64,000 bases of DNA from positions 58,385 through 122,384 of the forward strand of contig NZ_LMJF01000011.1 in assembly GCF_001429785.1 (NCBI RefSeq). The letters run 5' to 3'. Shown piece after piece: positions 1 through 8,691 of this stretch. How positions within the stretch are numbered: position 1 is the stretch's first letter; every line of letters starts with the position of its first letter. The position numbers and the translations under genes were made by a program. The notes under the pieces were generated by a model. The model was given only the letters and a program-made list of their open reading frames with translations, made no database searches and was not told where the DNA came from. Source of the DNA: Lysobacter sp. Root916 (GTDB lineage Bacteria; Pseudomonadota; Gammaproteobacteria; Xanthomonadales; Xanthomonadaceae).

Positions 1-290
1 TGCGCTGCCCTCATCCGCCCTGGCGGGCACCGTCTCCCGCAAGCGGAGGAAGGGGGGGCGTGTGCAGCTGCAACCACGTGCGCTGCCCTCATCCGCCCTG
101 GCGGGCACCTTCTCCCGCAAGCGGGAGAAGGGGGGCGTGCGCAGCTGCAACCTCGTGCGCTGCCCTCATCCGCCCTGGCGGGCACCTTCTCCCGCAAGCG
201 GGAGAAGGGGGGCGTGTGCAACTGCAACCGCATGCGCTGCCCTCATCCGCCCTGGCGGGCGCCTTCTCCCGCAAGCGGGAGTAGGGAAGG
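1..290. repeat. Four tandem ~77-bp repeats with internal hairpin
   Basis: The unit begins TGCGCTGCCCTCATCCGCCC and restarts at 1, 79, 156 and 233, so the period is 77-78 bp; the last copy decays near 290. Copies 2-3 contain a perfect hairpin with 11-bp arms (CCTTCTCCCGC / GCGGGAGAAGG around AA; 108-131 in copy 2); copies 1 and 4 carry changes in it. It is downstream of the minus-strand gene ending at 338. No gene is seen in this stretch. It resembles the short interspersed hairpin repeats common in Xanthomonadaceae. Confidence 0.9.
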
Positions 291-337
291 CAGACGTTCT
301 GCGTGCGTACTCGCGCGCTCCAGCCCGCGTGCCGCGC

Positions 338-649
338 TTAATCCTCGCGCAACACCCGCCGCGTCGCGCTGAACCGATCGCCGAACCGCGCCACCGCATC
401 GGCGCGCATGCGCGGCGCGTGATCGCGCACGTAGGCGTCCAGCGATTCCTGGCGATCGAGCCGGTAGCGCACGCTCAGGCGCACCCGCCCGGGCTCGGCC
501 GGCGGGTCCAGCTGGGTGTGGATGCGCGCCTCGAGAAAGCCGGGCAGGGCCAGGATCTCGCGCGTATGCGGCCCTAGCCAGGCGCGGTAGTCGTCGGCGA
601 TGGCCGCGTCGAGATCGAGGTTGACCTCGTAGACCACGCCCGCGCTCAC
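338..649 (-). CDS. DUF4286 family protein
   Basis: A 103-residue protein. The product is a small alpha-beta (dimeric ferredoxin-like) polypeptide with the opening VYEVNLDL, a central LPGFLEARIHTQ and an arginine-rich end, which matches DUF4286. No enzyme function is established for the family. I chose GTG at 649, which overlaps the stop of the upstream DUF3667 gene by 4 bases (ATGTGA context), over the much longer in-frame reading that would run antisense inside that gene. The two are almost certainly translationally coupled. The membrane-protein neighbour suggests an envelope-related role, but nothing more specific can be said. Confidence 0.75.
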   Translation of the reverse strand: MSAGVVYEVNLDLDAAIADDYRAWLGPHTREILALPGFLEARIHTQLDPPAEPGRVRLSVRYRLDRQESLDAYVRDHAPRMRADAVARFGDRFSATRRVLRED

Positions 650-2139
650 ATGCGCACCAGGCTGGCGATCATCAGGAAGCCCACCGCGAACGCCAGCATG
701 AAGAAGTAGCAGCCGCCGACCACCAGATAGCGCAGCAGGGTCACCAACCAGCCGTTGCCGTACACGCGTTTTTGCATCAGCAGCAGATAGATCGGCATCC
801 ACAGCCAGAGCCCGGCCTCGACGATGCCGGCGACCCAGCCGAAGCCGGACCAATGCGGCGAGATCCAGGCGTCCAGGCCGAACATCAGGAACATCGCCAG
901 CAGGCTCAGACACAGGTAGGCGTGGCTGTACAAGGCCACCACCAGGTGCTCCAGGTAACCGCGGCCCGAGCCCAGGTAGGTCAGCTTGAGCAGCAATGCG
1001 AACATCGGCACCAGCAGGAACAGCGCCGAGGGCACCGCGCTCAGCGCGGCATGCTCGTACAGCGAGGGGTCCTGGGTGGCGCGCTTGAAGTTGGCGTAGC
1101 CGCGACCGATCTGCTTGTTGAGCCAGCGGTTGAAGAACTCCGGCGCGCCGGCCATCACCACCGGATTGGTTTCCGCGTCCCAGGGCGCGTTGCCGAAGAA
1201 GGTCAGGCCCTCGTTGCATTCGCCGTCGCCATAGGTTTGCGCGTCGGTCGCGGCCTTGCGCTTGAGCGCGCCCTCGGTGTCGACGGCGTGGTCGATCTGC
1301 AACTGCGCGGCGCGGCAGCCGGCACGGCGGTTGATATCGCGGATCGCGTTGGCGTTGCGCGCCAGTGCCGTGGCGTTGCCGGCGGCGATGCCGGCGCGTT
1401 CGGCCTGCAGCGGCTTGAGCCTTTCGTCGCGCAGGGCTTCCAGCTCGGCCAGCGAGTTGGCGTTCTCGATCGTAGCCGGGAGCGCGGCGTTCTCTTCCTC
1501 TTGGGAGGGCGCGACGATGCCGGCGGCCTCGGCGGCGGCGTCAGGCCGTGTGCGCTCGCGCAGTTCGGCCACGCGCTTGTCGGCGATCGCGTTGACCTGC
1601 TTGATGCCGGCGGCGATGCCGACCTGCGCGCCGCCGGGCAGGCCGACCGGGATCGCGGCGCGCGCCTTTTCGAGTTCCTTCAGGGCCTGCGCGCGTTCGC
1701 TCTCGACTTCGGACACGCTGCGCGCGTTCTCGATGCGTTCGCCGGTGCGGCCCAGGCGTACCTTCTTGCCGTCGATGACCATAGGGCCGTTGCCCTTGTA
1801 GCTGCCGCCATCGTCCTCGCCGAAATGCACCGTGAACTGGGCGATGAAGAAGGTCAGCACGCTCAGGATCACGAACAGCCGCAGCGGCGGCACGTAGCGC
1901 ACGCGATGACCGCGCAGGTAATTGAGCGCGACCCGGCCCGGCGACAGCAGGTCGCGCACGGTGCGGAAGATGCGGCCGTCGAGATGCCAGAACGACTCGA
2001 ACACTTCCTCCAGCGCATGCCCGGCATGGCGCAGCGGATTGACGATCGACTGCCCGCACTGGTGGCAGTAGTGGCCCTGCAGCGGCGCCGCGCAGTTTTC
2101 GCAGTGGGTCGGCGTGGGGTGGTCTTGGGCTTCGCTCAT
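646..2139 (-). CDS. DUF3667-type membrane protein with N-terminal zinc ribbon
   Basis: 497 residues. The N-terminus carries a CxxC...CxxC zinc ribbon (C13, C16, C25, C28; CENCAAPLQGHYCHQCGQ) followed by the DUF3667 signature region (FWHLDGRIFRTVRDLLSPG, about residues 50-70) and a first membrane helix near 90-105. A long hydrophilic, Glu/Arg/Ala-rich segment (about 135-330, likely helical or coiled) separates it from a cluster of four C-terminal transmembrane helices (about 365-495). The family is of unknown function, inferred inner-membrane. It overlaps the downstream DUF4286 gene by 4 bases. The long soluble insertion between helix 1 and the C-terminal helices is longer than I expect for the family. 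Confidence 0.8.
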   Translation of the reverse strand: MSEAQDHPTPTHCENCAAPLQGHYCHQCGQSIVNPLRHAGHALEEVFESFWHLDGRIFRTVRDLLSPGRVALNYLRGHRVRYVPPLRLFVILSVLTFFIAQFTVHFGEDDGGSYKGNGPMVIDGKKVRLGRTGERIENARSVSEVESERAQALKELEKARAAIPVGLPGGAQVGIAAGIKQVNAIADKRVAELRERTRPDAAAEAAGIVAPSQEEENAALPATIENANSLAELEALRDERLKPLQAERAGIAAGNATALARNANAIRDINRRAGCRAAQLQIDHAVDTEGALKRKAATDAQTYGDGECNEGLTFFGNAPWDAETNPVVMAGAPEFFNRWLNKQIGRGYANFKRATQDPSLYEHAALSAVPSALFLLVPMFALLLKLTYLGSGRGYLEHLVVALYSHAYLCLSLLAMFLMFGLDAWISPHWSGFGWVAGIVEAGLWLWMPIYLLLMQKRVYGNGWLVTLLRYLVVGGCYFFMLAFAVGFLMIASLVRM

Positions 2140-2263
2140 AGGTCCGATCGCTCGCGGCTCCCAGGCCGTTCATGGGCGAGCGCGTAAGATAGCGGGCTGC
2201 TATGGCCCGGCGCCAGCGCCCTTTGCGGTTGCGCGGCCGAAGTCGTGGTTCTGGTTCCGCGTC

Positions 2264-3676
2264 ATGTCGTCTCTTTCCTCTTCCGTGCGCCCCGGATTGT
2301 CGGGCGAAATCCGCACCACCGCCCTGCTCGCCGCGCCGCTGGTCGCCGGCCACGTGTCCACCGGCCTGATCGGCTTCATCGACAACGTCCTGGCCGGGCA
2401 CCACAGCACGACCACGCTCGCGTCGGTCACCATCGGCACCGCGCTGTGGTGGCTGCCGATGATGATTCCGATCGGTACCCTGCTGTCGGTGCCGCCGTCG
2501 GTGTCGCAGCTCGACGGCGCCGGCCGCCGCGGCGAAATCGGCGCGCTGTTCCGTCAGGCGCTATGGCTGGCCTTGGGCCTGGGCGTGCTGCTGTTCGCGT
2601 TCCTGACCTTCATCCCGCACGCGCTGGCGCCGATGGGCATGGCGCCGGAGATCATTCCGGGCGCGCGCGACTTCCTGCACGGCATCCGCTGGGGCGTGTT
2701 CGCGCTGACCCTGTTCTTCTGCATGCGCTATCTGGCCGAGGGCCTGCACTGGACCTTGCCGACCATGCTGATCAGCGCCGGCAGCCTGCTGGTGCTGCTG
2801 CCGATCGGCTACGTGCTGACCTTCGGCAAGCTCGGTTTCCCGGAAATGGGCGCCGGCGGCCTGGGCATCGCCTCGGCGATCATGCTGTGGATCGAGGCGA
2901 TCGCGTTCGCGGTGGTGCTGTGGAAGGCCAAGCGCTTCGCCGATCTCAAGCTGTTCGAGCGCTTCGATCCGCCGAACTGGCCGACCATCCGCGGCCTGCT
3001 CGCCACCGGTCTGCCGATCGGCGTGACCGTGCTGATGGAAGGCAGCTTGTTCATCGTCACCGCCCTGCTGATCGGCCGCCTGGGCGAAGTGCCCGCGGCC
3101 GCGCATCAGATCGCGATCAACCTGTCGGCGCTGTGCTTCATGATCCCGATGGGCCTGGCCGAGGCGACCACGGTGCGGGTCGGCCACTCGCTGGGCCGCA
3201 ACGACCTGCACGGCGTGCGGCGCGCGGCCGCGGCCGGCTACGCGATCGTGCTGGGCACCCAGCTGGTGTCGGGCATCGTCTTGTTCAGCGCCAGCGACTT
3301 CCTGGTCGGCTTCTACACCGCCGACGCCGCCGTCGCGACCCTGGCCGCCTCGCTGCTGCTGTACGCGGCCGCGTTCCAGTTTCCGGACGGGATCCAGGTG
3401 CTGTCGGCCGGCGCCCTGCGCGGGCTCAAGGACACCAAGGTGCCGATGCTGCTGGCCGCCCTGGCCTACTGGGGCATTGGCATGCCGCTGGGTGCGGGCC
3501 TGGGCCTGGGCCTGGGCTGGGGCCCGAAGGGCATGTGGATCGGCCTGATCGCCGGCCTCACCGTGGCCTCGATCCTGCTGTGCACCCGCTTCGTGCGCTC
3601 CAGCCACCCGCGCCGGATCGCCGAGCGGGCAGCCCGCCAAGCCCCGCAGGCCCCGGCCCTGCAGGCCGAGGCCTGA
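2264..3676 (+). CDS. MATE family multidrug efflux transporter
   Basis: 470 residues with about twelve hydrophobic helices. N-terminal features TTALLAAPLVAGHVSTGLIGFIDN (split over helix 1-2) and the conserved PxxxG and AAHQIAINLSAL motif in the second half are typical of MATE (NorM-like) cation-coupled exporters of cationic drugs. Start: ATG at 2264 (MSSLSSS) gives the usual family length; an in-frame extension upstream to 2114 runs antisense into the DUF3667 gene and is rejected. The last ~20 residues are a hydrophilic Ala/Gln-rich tail. It is divergent from DUF3667 and 130 bp ahead of sppA. The substrate cannot be told from sequence. Confidence 0.9.
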   Translation: MSSLSSSVRPGLSGEIRTTALLAAPLVAGHVSTGLIGFIDNVLAGHHSTTTLASVTIGTALWWLPMMIPIGTLLSVPPSVSQLDGAGRRGEIGALFRQALWLALGLGVLLFAFLTFIPHALAPMGMAPEIIPGARDFLHGIRWGVFALTLFFCMRYLAEGLHWTLPTMLISAGSLLVLLPIGYVLTFGKLGFPEMGAGGLGIASAIMLWIEAIAFAVVLWKAKRFADLKLFERFDPPNWPTIRGLLATGLPIGVTVLMEGSLFIVTALLIGRLGEVPAAAHQIAINLSALCFMIPMGLAEATTVRVGHSLGRNDLHGVRRAAAAGYAIVLGTQLVSGIVLFSASDFLVGFYTADAAVATLAASLLLYAAAFQFPDGIQVLSAGALRGLKDTKVPMLLAALAYWGIGMPLGAGLGLGLGWGPKGMWIGLIAGLTVASILLCTRFVRSSHPRRIAERAARQAPQAPALQAEA

Positions 3677-3806
3677 ATCCCGGGCCTGGCCCTGGCCGGC
3701 CCGGCCCGCCGGTCTTGGCCGTATGCGAAAAATCCGCGTTACGAATGGCGGATGAAGAAAAACCCCGGGTCGCGGTACGCTGCGTACGTCTAATGGAGTG
3801 TGCGCA

Positions 3807-5696
3807 ATGAACGATACCTCGCGTCGCGGCCCGGTGGCCCGGTTTTTCGTCGGCCTCTGGGATGCGATGAATTTCACCCGCCGGCTGATCTTCAACCTGG
3901 TGTTCTTCACCTTGTTGTTCCTGTTCCTGATCGCCATGAGTTCGGCCGGGCGGATCAAACCGCTGCTGGAAGGCACCACCCTGGTGATCGCGCCAGAGGC
4001 CACCCTGGTCGAGCAGTACAGCAGCGACCCGGCCTCGCGCGCGCTCGGTAAGGCGCTGGGCGAAAAGGGCGGCGAAGTGCAGCTGCGCGACCTGCTGCGC
4101 GCGCTGGACGCGGCCAAGGACGACAAGCGCATCAACCGCGTGGTGCTGCGCCTGGACCAGCTCCAGGGCAGCGGCATGGCCTCGATGCGCGACGTCGCCG
4201 CCGCGATCGCGCGCGTGCGCGCGTCAGGCAAGCAGGTGATCGCCTTCAGCGAAGCCATGGACCAGAAGCAGTACCTGCTGGCCGCGCAGGCCAACGAGGT
4301 CTATCTGGATCCGATGGGCGGCCTGATGCTCGAGGGCCTGGGCCGCTATCGCCTGTACTACCGCCAGGGCCTGCAGGAAAAGCTCGGCGTCGACGTGCAC
4401 CTGTTCAAGGTCGGCGAGTACAAGTCCGCAGCCGAGCCCTACGTGCTCGATGCGGCCTCGCCGGAAGCCAAGGAAGCCGACCTGTACTGGATGAACGACG
4501 TGTGGCAGCGCTACCTGGCGGACATCGCCAAGGCGCGCAAGCTCGACGCCGCCAAGATCGCCGCCGACATCGACCAGATGCCGGCCCAGATCGAGGCCGC
4601 GCAGGGCGATCTGGCCAAGTACGCCGTGCAGCAGAAGCTGGTCGACGGCCTGAAGACGCGCGAACAGGTCGACGACCTGCTGATCGAGCGCGGCGTGGCC
4701 GACGAAGACGCCGAAGGCGGTTTCCAGCAGATTTCGCTGGACGGTTACCTCGCCCACCTCAACAGCGCGGCGCTGTCGGCCGCGGCCGTCACCGGCCCGC
4801 AGATCGCGGTGGTGGTCGCCGAGGGCGAGATCAGCGGCGGCGAGCAGCCGCCGGGCACGGTCGGCGGCGTGTCGACCGCCGCGCTGCTGCGCGAGGCCCG
4901 CGACGACGAAAACGTCAAGGCGCTGGTGCTGCGCGTGGATTCGCCCGGTGGCGAAGTGTTCGCCTCCGAGCAGATCCGCCGCGAGATCGTCGCGCTCAAG
5001 GCCGCCGGCAAGCCGGTCGTGGTCTCGATGGGCGACCTGGCCGCTTCGGGCGGCTACTGGATCTCGATGAACGCCGACAAGATCTACGCCGATCCCTCGA
5101 CCATCACCGGTTCGATCGGCATCTTCGGCATGATCCCGACCATCCCGCGCACCCTGGAGAAGATCGGCGTGCGCGCCGACGGCGTCGGCACCACCCGCTT
5201 CGCCGGCGCATTCGACATCACCCGCCCGCTGGCGCCGGAAGTCGGCCAGGTGATCCAGTCGGTGATCGACAAGGGTTATCGCGACTTCACCGGCAAGGTC
5301 GCCACCGCGCGTAAGCGTCCGGTGGAAGAGATCGACGGCATCGCCCGCGGCCGCGTCTGGAGCGGCGCGCAGGCCAAGGAGCGTGGCCTGGTCGACGACT
5401 TCGGCGGCCTGCAGGTGGCGATCGAGGACGTGGCCAAGCGCGCCAAGCTGGGCAAGGACGAGTATCAGCTGCGTTACATCGAGAAGAGCGCGACCCCGTT
5501 CGAACGCTTCTTCACCGGCTTCGCCGAAAGCCGCATCGGCGCGGCCTGGCTGCGCAACGACTCCGATCTGGCGCGCAGCCTGATCGGCAAGGCCATGCCG
5601 CAGGCCGCGGCCGACCTGCGCTTCCTGCAAAGCTCGGTGCAGCCCACCCGCGGCGTGCCGGTGAAGTCGCTGGCCTATTGCTTCTGCGGGCTCTGA
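3807..5696 (+). CDS. sppA: Signal peptide peptidase SppA, long (67K) type
   Basis: 629 residues, close to the E. coli enzyme. An N-terminal membrane anchor (about residues 28-45) is followed by two tandem S49 protease domains. The catalytic lysine is in the N-terminal domain (K206, in VGEYKSAAEPY) and the nucleophilic serine in the C-terminal domain (S414, in VVSMGDLAASGGYW), the split active site known for this family. It cleaves remnant signal peptides in the inner membrane. ATG 3807 is preceded by GGAG at a 9-base distance; a GTG nine bases upstream (3798) is the alternative. A strong hairpin terminator follows 12 bp after the stop. Confidence 0.95.
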   Translation: MNDTSRRGPVARFFVGLWDAMNFTRRLIFNLVFFTLLFLFLIAMSSAGRIKPLLEGTTLVIAPEATLVEQYSSDPASRALGKALGEKGGEVQLRDLLRALDAAKDDKRINRVVLRLDQLQGSGMASMRDVAAAIARVRASGKQVIAFSEAMDQKQYLLAAQANEVYLDPMGGLMLEGLGRYRLYYRQGLQEKLGVDVHLFKVGEYKSAAEPYVLDAASPEAKEADLYWMNDVWQRYLADIAKARKLDAAKIAADIDQMPAQIEAAQGDLAKYAVQQKLVDGLKTREQVDDLLIERGVADEDAEGGFQQISLDGYLAHLNSAALSAAAVTGPQIAVVVAEGEISGGEQPPGTVGGVSTAALLREARDDENVKALVLRVDSPGGEVFASEQIRREIVALKAAGKPVVVSMGDLAASGGYWISMNADKIYADPSTITGSIGIFGMIPTIPRTLEKIGVRADGVGTTRFAGAFDITRPLAPEVGQVIQSVIDKGYRDFTGKVATARKRPVEEIDGIARGRVWSGAQAKERGLVDDFGGLQVAIEDVAKRAKLGKDEYQLRYIEKSATPFERFFTGFAESRIGAAWLRNDSDLARSLIGKAMPQAAADLRFLQSSVQPTRGVPVKSLAYCFCGL

Positions 5697-5708
5697 GTAC
5701 TGCGGCGC

Positions 5709-5743
5709 AACAAAAAACCCCGCTTCGGCGGGGTTTTTTGTTG
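5709..5743 (+). terminator. Bidirectional rho-independent terminator after sppA
   Basis: GC stem CCCCGC / GCGGGG around TTCG, flanked by an A6 tract on the left and a T6 tract on the right; the arms extend to CAACAAAAAACCCCGC. It can end transcription from sppA and, read in reverse, from the lipoprotein gene at 5834. Confidence 0.9.
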
Positions 5744-5752
5744 CTGGAAGTC

Positions 5753-5823
5753 AGCGCGGAGAAGCGAGAAGTGAGTGAGGGCAGAAGCTGCCGCTCGCTT
5801 CTCACTTCTCGCTTCTCCGCGCT
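5753..5823. repeat. Long inverted repeat, 23-bp perfect arms
   Basis: Arms at 5753-5775 and 5801-5823 (AGCGCGGAGAAGCGAGAAGT plus GAG and its exact complement) enclose a 25-nt loop. The arms are purine/pyrimidine-biased (GAGAAGCGAGAAG). It lies between the sppA terminator and the 3' end of the convergent lipoprotein gene, so it may be an extra mRNA 3' stem or an interspersed repeat. Confidence 0.8.
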
Positions 5824-5833
5824 CACTCCTGCC

Positions 5834-6082
5834 TCAATTCGCCTGCGCTTCGATCGCGCCGCGCTGCTTATCCGCCGCCTCCAGCACATCCGCCTCCACC
5901 GCCTGCGCCTTCTGGATCGGTTGCTGGATGCTGTCGCGCAGCTGGGTGGCCTTGGGATCGACCGGGCGTTCCTTCTCCGGCGGCTGCGGCTTGGAGCAGC
6001 CGGCCGCCAGCAGCAGCGCCAGCGTGGCCGCGCCCAGTGGCGCTAGGCGGAGCGGGGTGGTGCGGGATATCGGTGAGCGCAT
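5834..6082 (-). CDS. Small lipoprotein
   Basis: 82 residues. A signal peptide with a clear lipobox (LLLAAGC, lipidated cysteine C29) precedes a hydrophilic 53-residue mature part rich in Glu, Gln and Ala (DSIQQPIQKAQAVEADVLEA) that is likely a single amphipathic helix. No known domain is recognised. It should sit in the outer or inner membrane facing the periplasm; Ser at +2 favours the outer membrane. It is convergent with sppA and divergent from the SDR gene. Short helical lipoproteins of this type can bind other envelope proteins, but that is a guess. Confidence 0.75.
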   Translation of the reverse strand: MRSPISRTTPLRLAPLGAATLALLLAAGCSKPQPPEKERPVDPKATQLRDSIQQPIQKAQAVEADVLEAADKQRGAIEAQAN

Positions 6083-6202
6083 CGCGGCATCCTCGTCGGT
6101 GACGCGGCTATGCTACGCCGGCGGCCGCGCGCGACAAGCGCAGGCCGCCGCAAAACGGCGACGCGGCGGCGATCGGCCGCACATTCGGAGGCGGAGGCAG
6201 GC

Positions 6203-6979
6203 ATGGACCCCAAACGTTGGCGGCTGGACGGACAGTTGGCCCTGGTGACCGGCGGCAGCGCGGGCATCGGCCGCGCGATCGCGCGCGAACTGCTGGGCTT
6301 CGGCGCCGACGTACTGCTGGCCGCGCGCGACATCGCCGCGCTGGACGCCGCGCGCGCCGAACTGCTGGAGGATTTCCCCGAGCGCGAGGTCCAGGCCTTC
6401 GTCGCCGACGTCGCCGACGACGAACAGCGCCGCGAACTGCTGGACTGGGTCGAGGACTTCGGCGAGGGCCTGCACATCCTGGTCAACAACGCCGGCGGCA
6501 ACCTGGTGAAGTCGGCCACCGACTACACCGAGGACGAATGGCGGCAGGTGTTCGAAATCAACCTGTTCTCGGCCTTCGAACTGTCGCGCTACGCGCATCC
6601 GCTGCTGACCCGACACGCGGCGTCCAGCATCGTCAACGTCGGCAGCGTGTCCGGCGTCACCCATGTGCGCACCGGCGCGCCCTACGGCATGAGCAAGGCC
6701 GCGATGCACCAGATGACCCGCAACCTCGCGGTCGAATGGGCCGAGGACGGCGTGCGCGTGAACGCGGTCGCGCCCTGGTACATCCGCACCCGCCGCACCT
6801 CCGACAAGCTCGCCGATCCGGATTACCTGGACGAAGTGCTGCTGCGCACGCCGCTGGGCCGCATCGGCGAAGCCGAAGAAGTCGCCGCCGCGGTCGCGTT
6901 CCTATGCCTGCCCGCGGCCGGCTACATCACCGGCGAATGCATCGCGGTGGACGGCGGCTTCCTGCGCTACGGATTCTGA
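6203..6979 (+). CDS. SDR family oxidoreductase, tropinone-reductase-like
   Basis: 258 residues, a classical short-chain dehydrogenase. Cofactor motif TGGSAGIG at 16-23, NNAG at 95-98, and catalytic S148, Y161 and K165 are all present; NAVAPWYIRT and the C-terminal ITGECIAVDGGF are also canonical. R/D residues after beta-2 (AARD) suggest NADP(H). ATG 6203 follows GGAGGCGGAGG, a strong ribosome site; the longer in-frame reading from 6110 lacks one. Closest resemblance is to tropinone-reductase-like SDRs, whose bacterial substrates are generally unknown. It stands alone, divergent from the lipoprotein. Confidence 0.88.
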   Translation: MDPKRWRLDGQLALVTGGSAGIGRAIARELLGFGADVLLAARDIAALDAARAELLEDFPEREVQAFVADVADDEQRRELLDWVEDFGEGLHILVNNAGGNLVKSATDYTEDEWRQVFEINLFSAFELSRYAHPLLTRHAASSIVNVGSVSGVTHVRTGAPYGMSKAAMHQMTRNLAVEWAEDGVRVNAVAPWYIRTRRTSDKLADPDYLDEVLLRTPLGRIGEAEEVAAAVAFLCLPAAGYITGECIAVDGGFLRYGF

Positions 6980-7003
6980 AGCGGGCGTGGCGCGACGCGC
7001 ATA

Positions 7004-7205
7004 GAGCCACGCGAGCCCGCCGCTCCGCCTCCCCCTTTGAAAAAGAAGGATTGAGGGGAATTTGCTTTTAGAGCCACGCGAGCCCACCGCGCCGCCTCCC
7101 CCTTTGAAAAAGGGGGATTGAGGGGGATTTGCTTTTAAAGCCAGGCGAGCCCACCGCTCTGCCTCCCCCTTTGAAAAGGGGGATTGAGGGGGATTTGCTC
7201 TTGCC
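7004..7205. repeat. Three tandem ~67-bp repeats (CCCCCTTTGAAAAAGGGGG type)
   Basis: Copies start near 7004, 7071 and 7138. Each carries GAGCC(A)CGCGAGCCC, then a hairpin CCCCCTTTGAAAAAGGGGG and GATTGAGGGGGATTTGC. Copy 1 is the most diverged (AAGAAGG in place of AAGGGGG). A single related element (CTCCTTTGGAAAAGGAGG) recurs near 24124-24160. The stretch between the SDR stop and 7241 holds nothing else. Confidence 0.9.
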
Positions 7206-7240
7206 AGCACGCGCATCGCCGCGACGCACGACAACCCAGC

Positions 7241-7894
7241 CTATTGCCCGCAAGTGCTCTCGCGCACGATCCGCCCCATGCGCTCGACGTCCGCCTGTGC
7301 GCCCGCGCGCTGATCGACGGGGCCGAAGCGCAACTGCGACTCGGCCTGCCGCAGGCGCTGCCGCCAGCTTTCGCACAACGCACCATCGGCGACGCGCTGG
7401 CACTGGTCGGTGACCATCTGGCAGGCGGCGCCCGCGCTGGGGCCGCCGTTGACGCCGTAGGTCTGCAGCGGCGCGCAGCGCTCGGGTTGGTCGCCCTTGT
7501 CGCTGAGGTAGCGGTCGTTGTCGAAGGTGCGGCACTCGAACAGGGTCGGCGGCGGCAAACGGTCGCTGACGGCGCTGTCGTCCCTTTGCGCCGTGCTGGC
7601 GGGCGGCACGGCCGGCGCGGTGCTCGCCGGCATCGGCGTGGCGGGCGGCGATTTCGGCGCCGCGTTCGGTGGCGGCGCGGGCGCCGCCCCGATCGGGGTG
7701 ACGAACGCGGGCGGCGTGGACGTGGTCGGCGCCGAGCCGATCACGCGCTTGTCCTGCTTGCTGCCCTTCGGACAGGGCACGTCGTTCTGCACCGTCAGCG
7801 CGCCGCTGGCGTCGGTGCAGCGATAGATCGTGACCTGCTGCGCCTGCGCGGCGCCGGTCAGGGCCAGCAAAGCCAAACTCCACAGCAACCGCAT
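7241..7894 (-). CDS. DUF4124 domain protein, secreted (second of a pair)
   Basis: 217 residues. A signal peptide (MRLLWSLALLALTGAAQA) leads into a DUF4124 domain (about 20-50: VTIYRCTDASGALTVQNDVP), a Pro/Ala-rich low-complexity spacer (about 65-105), and a cysteine-containing C-terminal part (FECRTFDNDRYLS..., about 115-217) with several cysteines likely paired in the periplasm. ATG at 7894 overlaps the upstream gene's TGA by one base (TGATG), so the two are coupled and this start is preferred to the longer in-frame reading. Function of the family is unknown; it is inferred periplasmic or cell-surface. Confidence 0.8.
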   Translation of the reverse strand: MRLLWSLALLALTGAAQAQQVTIYRCTDASGALTVQNDVPCPKGSKQDKRVIGSAPTTSTPPAFVTPIGAAPAPPPNAAPKSPPATPMPASTAPAVPPASTAQRDDSAVSDRLPPPTLFECRTFDNDRYLSDKGDQPERCAPLQTYGVNGGPSAGAACQMVTDQCQRVADGALCESWRQRLRQAESQLRFGPVDQRAGAQADVERMGRIVRESTCGQ

Positions 7895-8571
7895 CAGTAC
7901 GCTCCGCAATCGTCGGCCAAGCGCGCATCGATGCCGCGCTGTTCGCTCTGGATGCGCACGCGCTCGCTCTGCAGCGCGCTGTTGTAGCGGCGGTCGAGCT
8001 CGTAGCGGCGGTCGCTCAAGCGCGCGCAGACTTCGCGTTGCGGCAGAGCGTGGCATTCGTCGCGTACCCAGGTGCCCGCAGGGTACGCGAATCCCACCCC
8101 CGGCGGCAGCGGACGCGGCGGACCGGGACGGAACTCGCTGGGCGGCGGCCGGCGCGCGCCGACGTGGTCGCCCAGCGGATTGCGGGTGGCGATCACCGGC
8201 ATCAGCGTCCACAGCGGCACCCAGCGCGGATTGCCCTCGGCGGTTTCGCTGGTGTAACGGTCGCCGTCGGGCGTCACGCACTCGTACATCGGGCGCGGCG
8301 TGTTGACCACGATCACCTGCGGACGCGGCGCGGGCGCCGCGGCCGGCGCCGGCTCGGCGCGCGCGACCGCATCGGTCGGACGCGGCGGCGGATCGCGCGG
8401 CACCGTCATCGATCGGGTCTGCTGCTGCTCGCCGCGCGCGCAGGGCGTATCGCGCAGGCTGGAGCGGCCCTGGGCGTCGGTGCAGCGGTAGATCGTAACC
8501 TCGGCCGCCTGCGCGCCGCCGGCCAGGGCCAGCAGCGCGAACAGCAGGCAGGGGCGCAGACGCGGGTGCAT
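7894..8571 (-). CDS. DUF4124 domain protein, secreted (first of a pair)
   Basis: 225 residues, paralogous to the next gene: signal peptide (ending GGAQA), DUF4124 opening VTIYRCTDAQGRSSLRDTP, a Pro/Ala-rich spacer, then YECVTPDGDRYTS, which aligns with FECRTFDNDRYLS of its neighbour. The rest is cysteine- and arginine-rich. The two genes form a one-base-overlap operon and clearly arose by tandem duplication, with identity concentrated in the two YxC/FxC segments. No catalytic motif is seen. Confidence 0.8.
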   Translation of the reverse strand: MHPRLRPCLLFALLALAGGAQAAEVTIYRCTDAQGRSSLRDTPCARGEQQQTRSMTVPRDPPPRPTDAVARAEPAPAAAPAPRPQVIVVNTPRPMYECVTPDGDRYTSETAEGNPRWVPLWTLMPVIATRNPLGDHVGARRPPPSEFRPGPPRPLPPGVGFAYPAGTWVRDECHALPQREVCARLSDRRYELDRRYNSALQSERVRIQSEQRGIDARLADDCGAY

Positions 8572-8691
8572 GCGCGCATCTTGCGCTCGCCGTTCGCCCT
8601 GCGGAAGTCGGGGGGCACCGTCGATCGGGGAGGCTGTTGACCGCCGTTCAGGCGATCGGCGGCCCCGGACTGTGGGCCTAAAGCGCTCTGG

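Noticed and set aside
1-290. CRISPR array
   Set aside because: The copies are contiguous 77-bp units without unique spacers and no cas gene is nearby.
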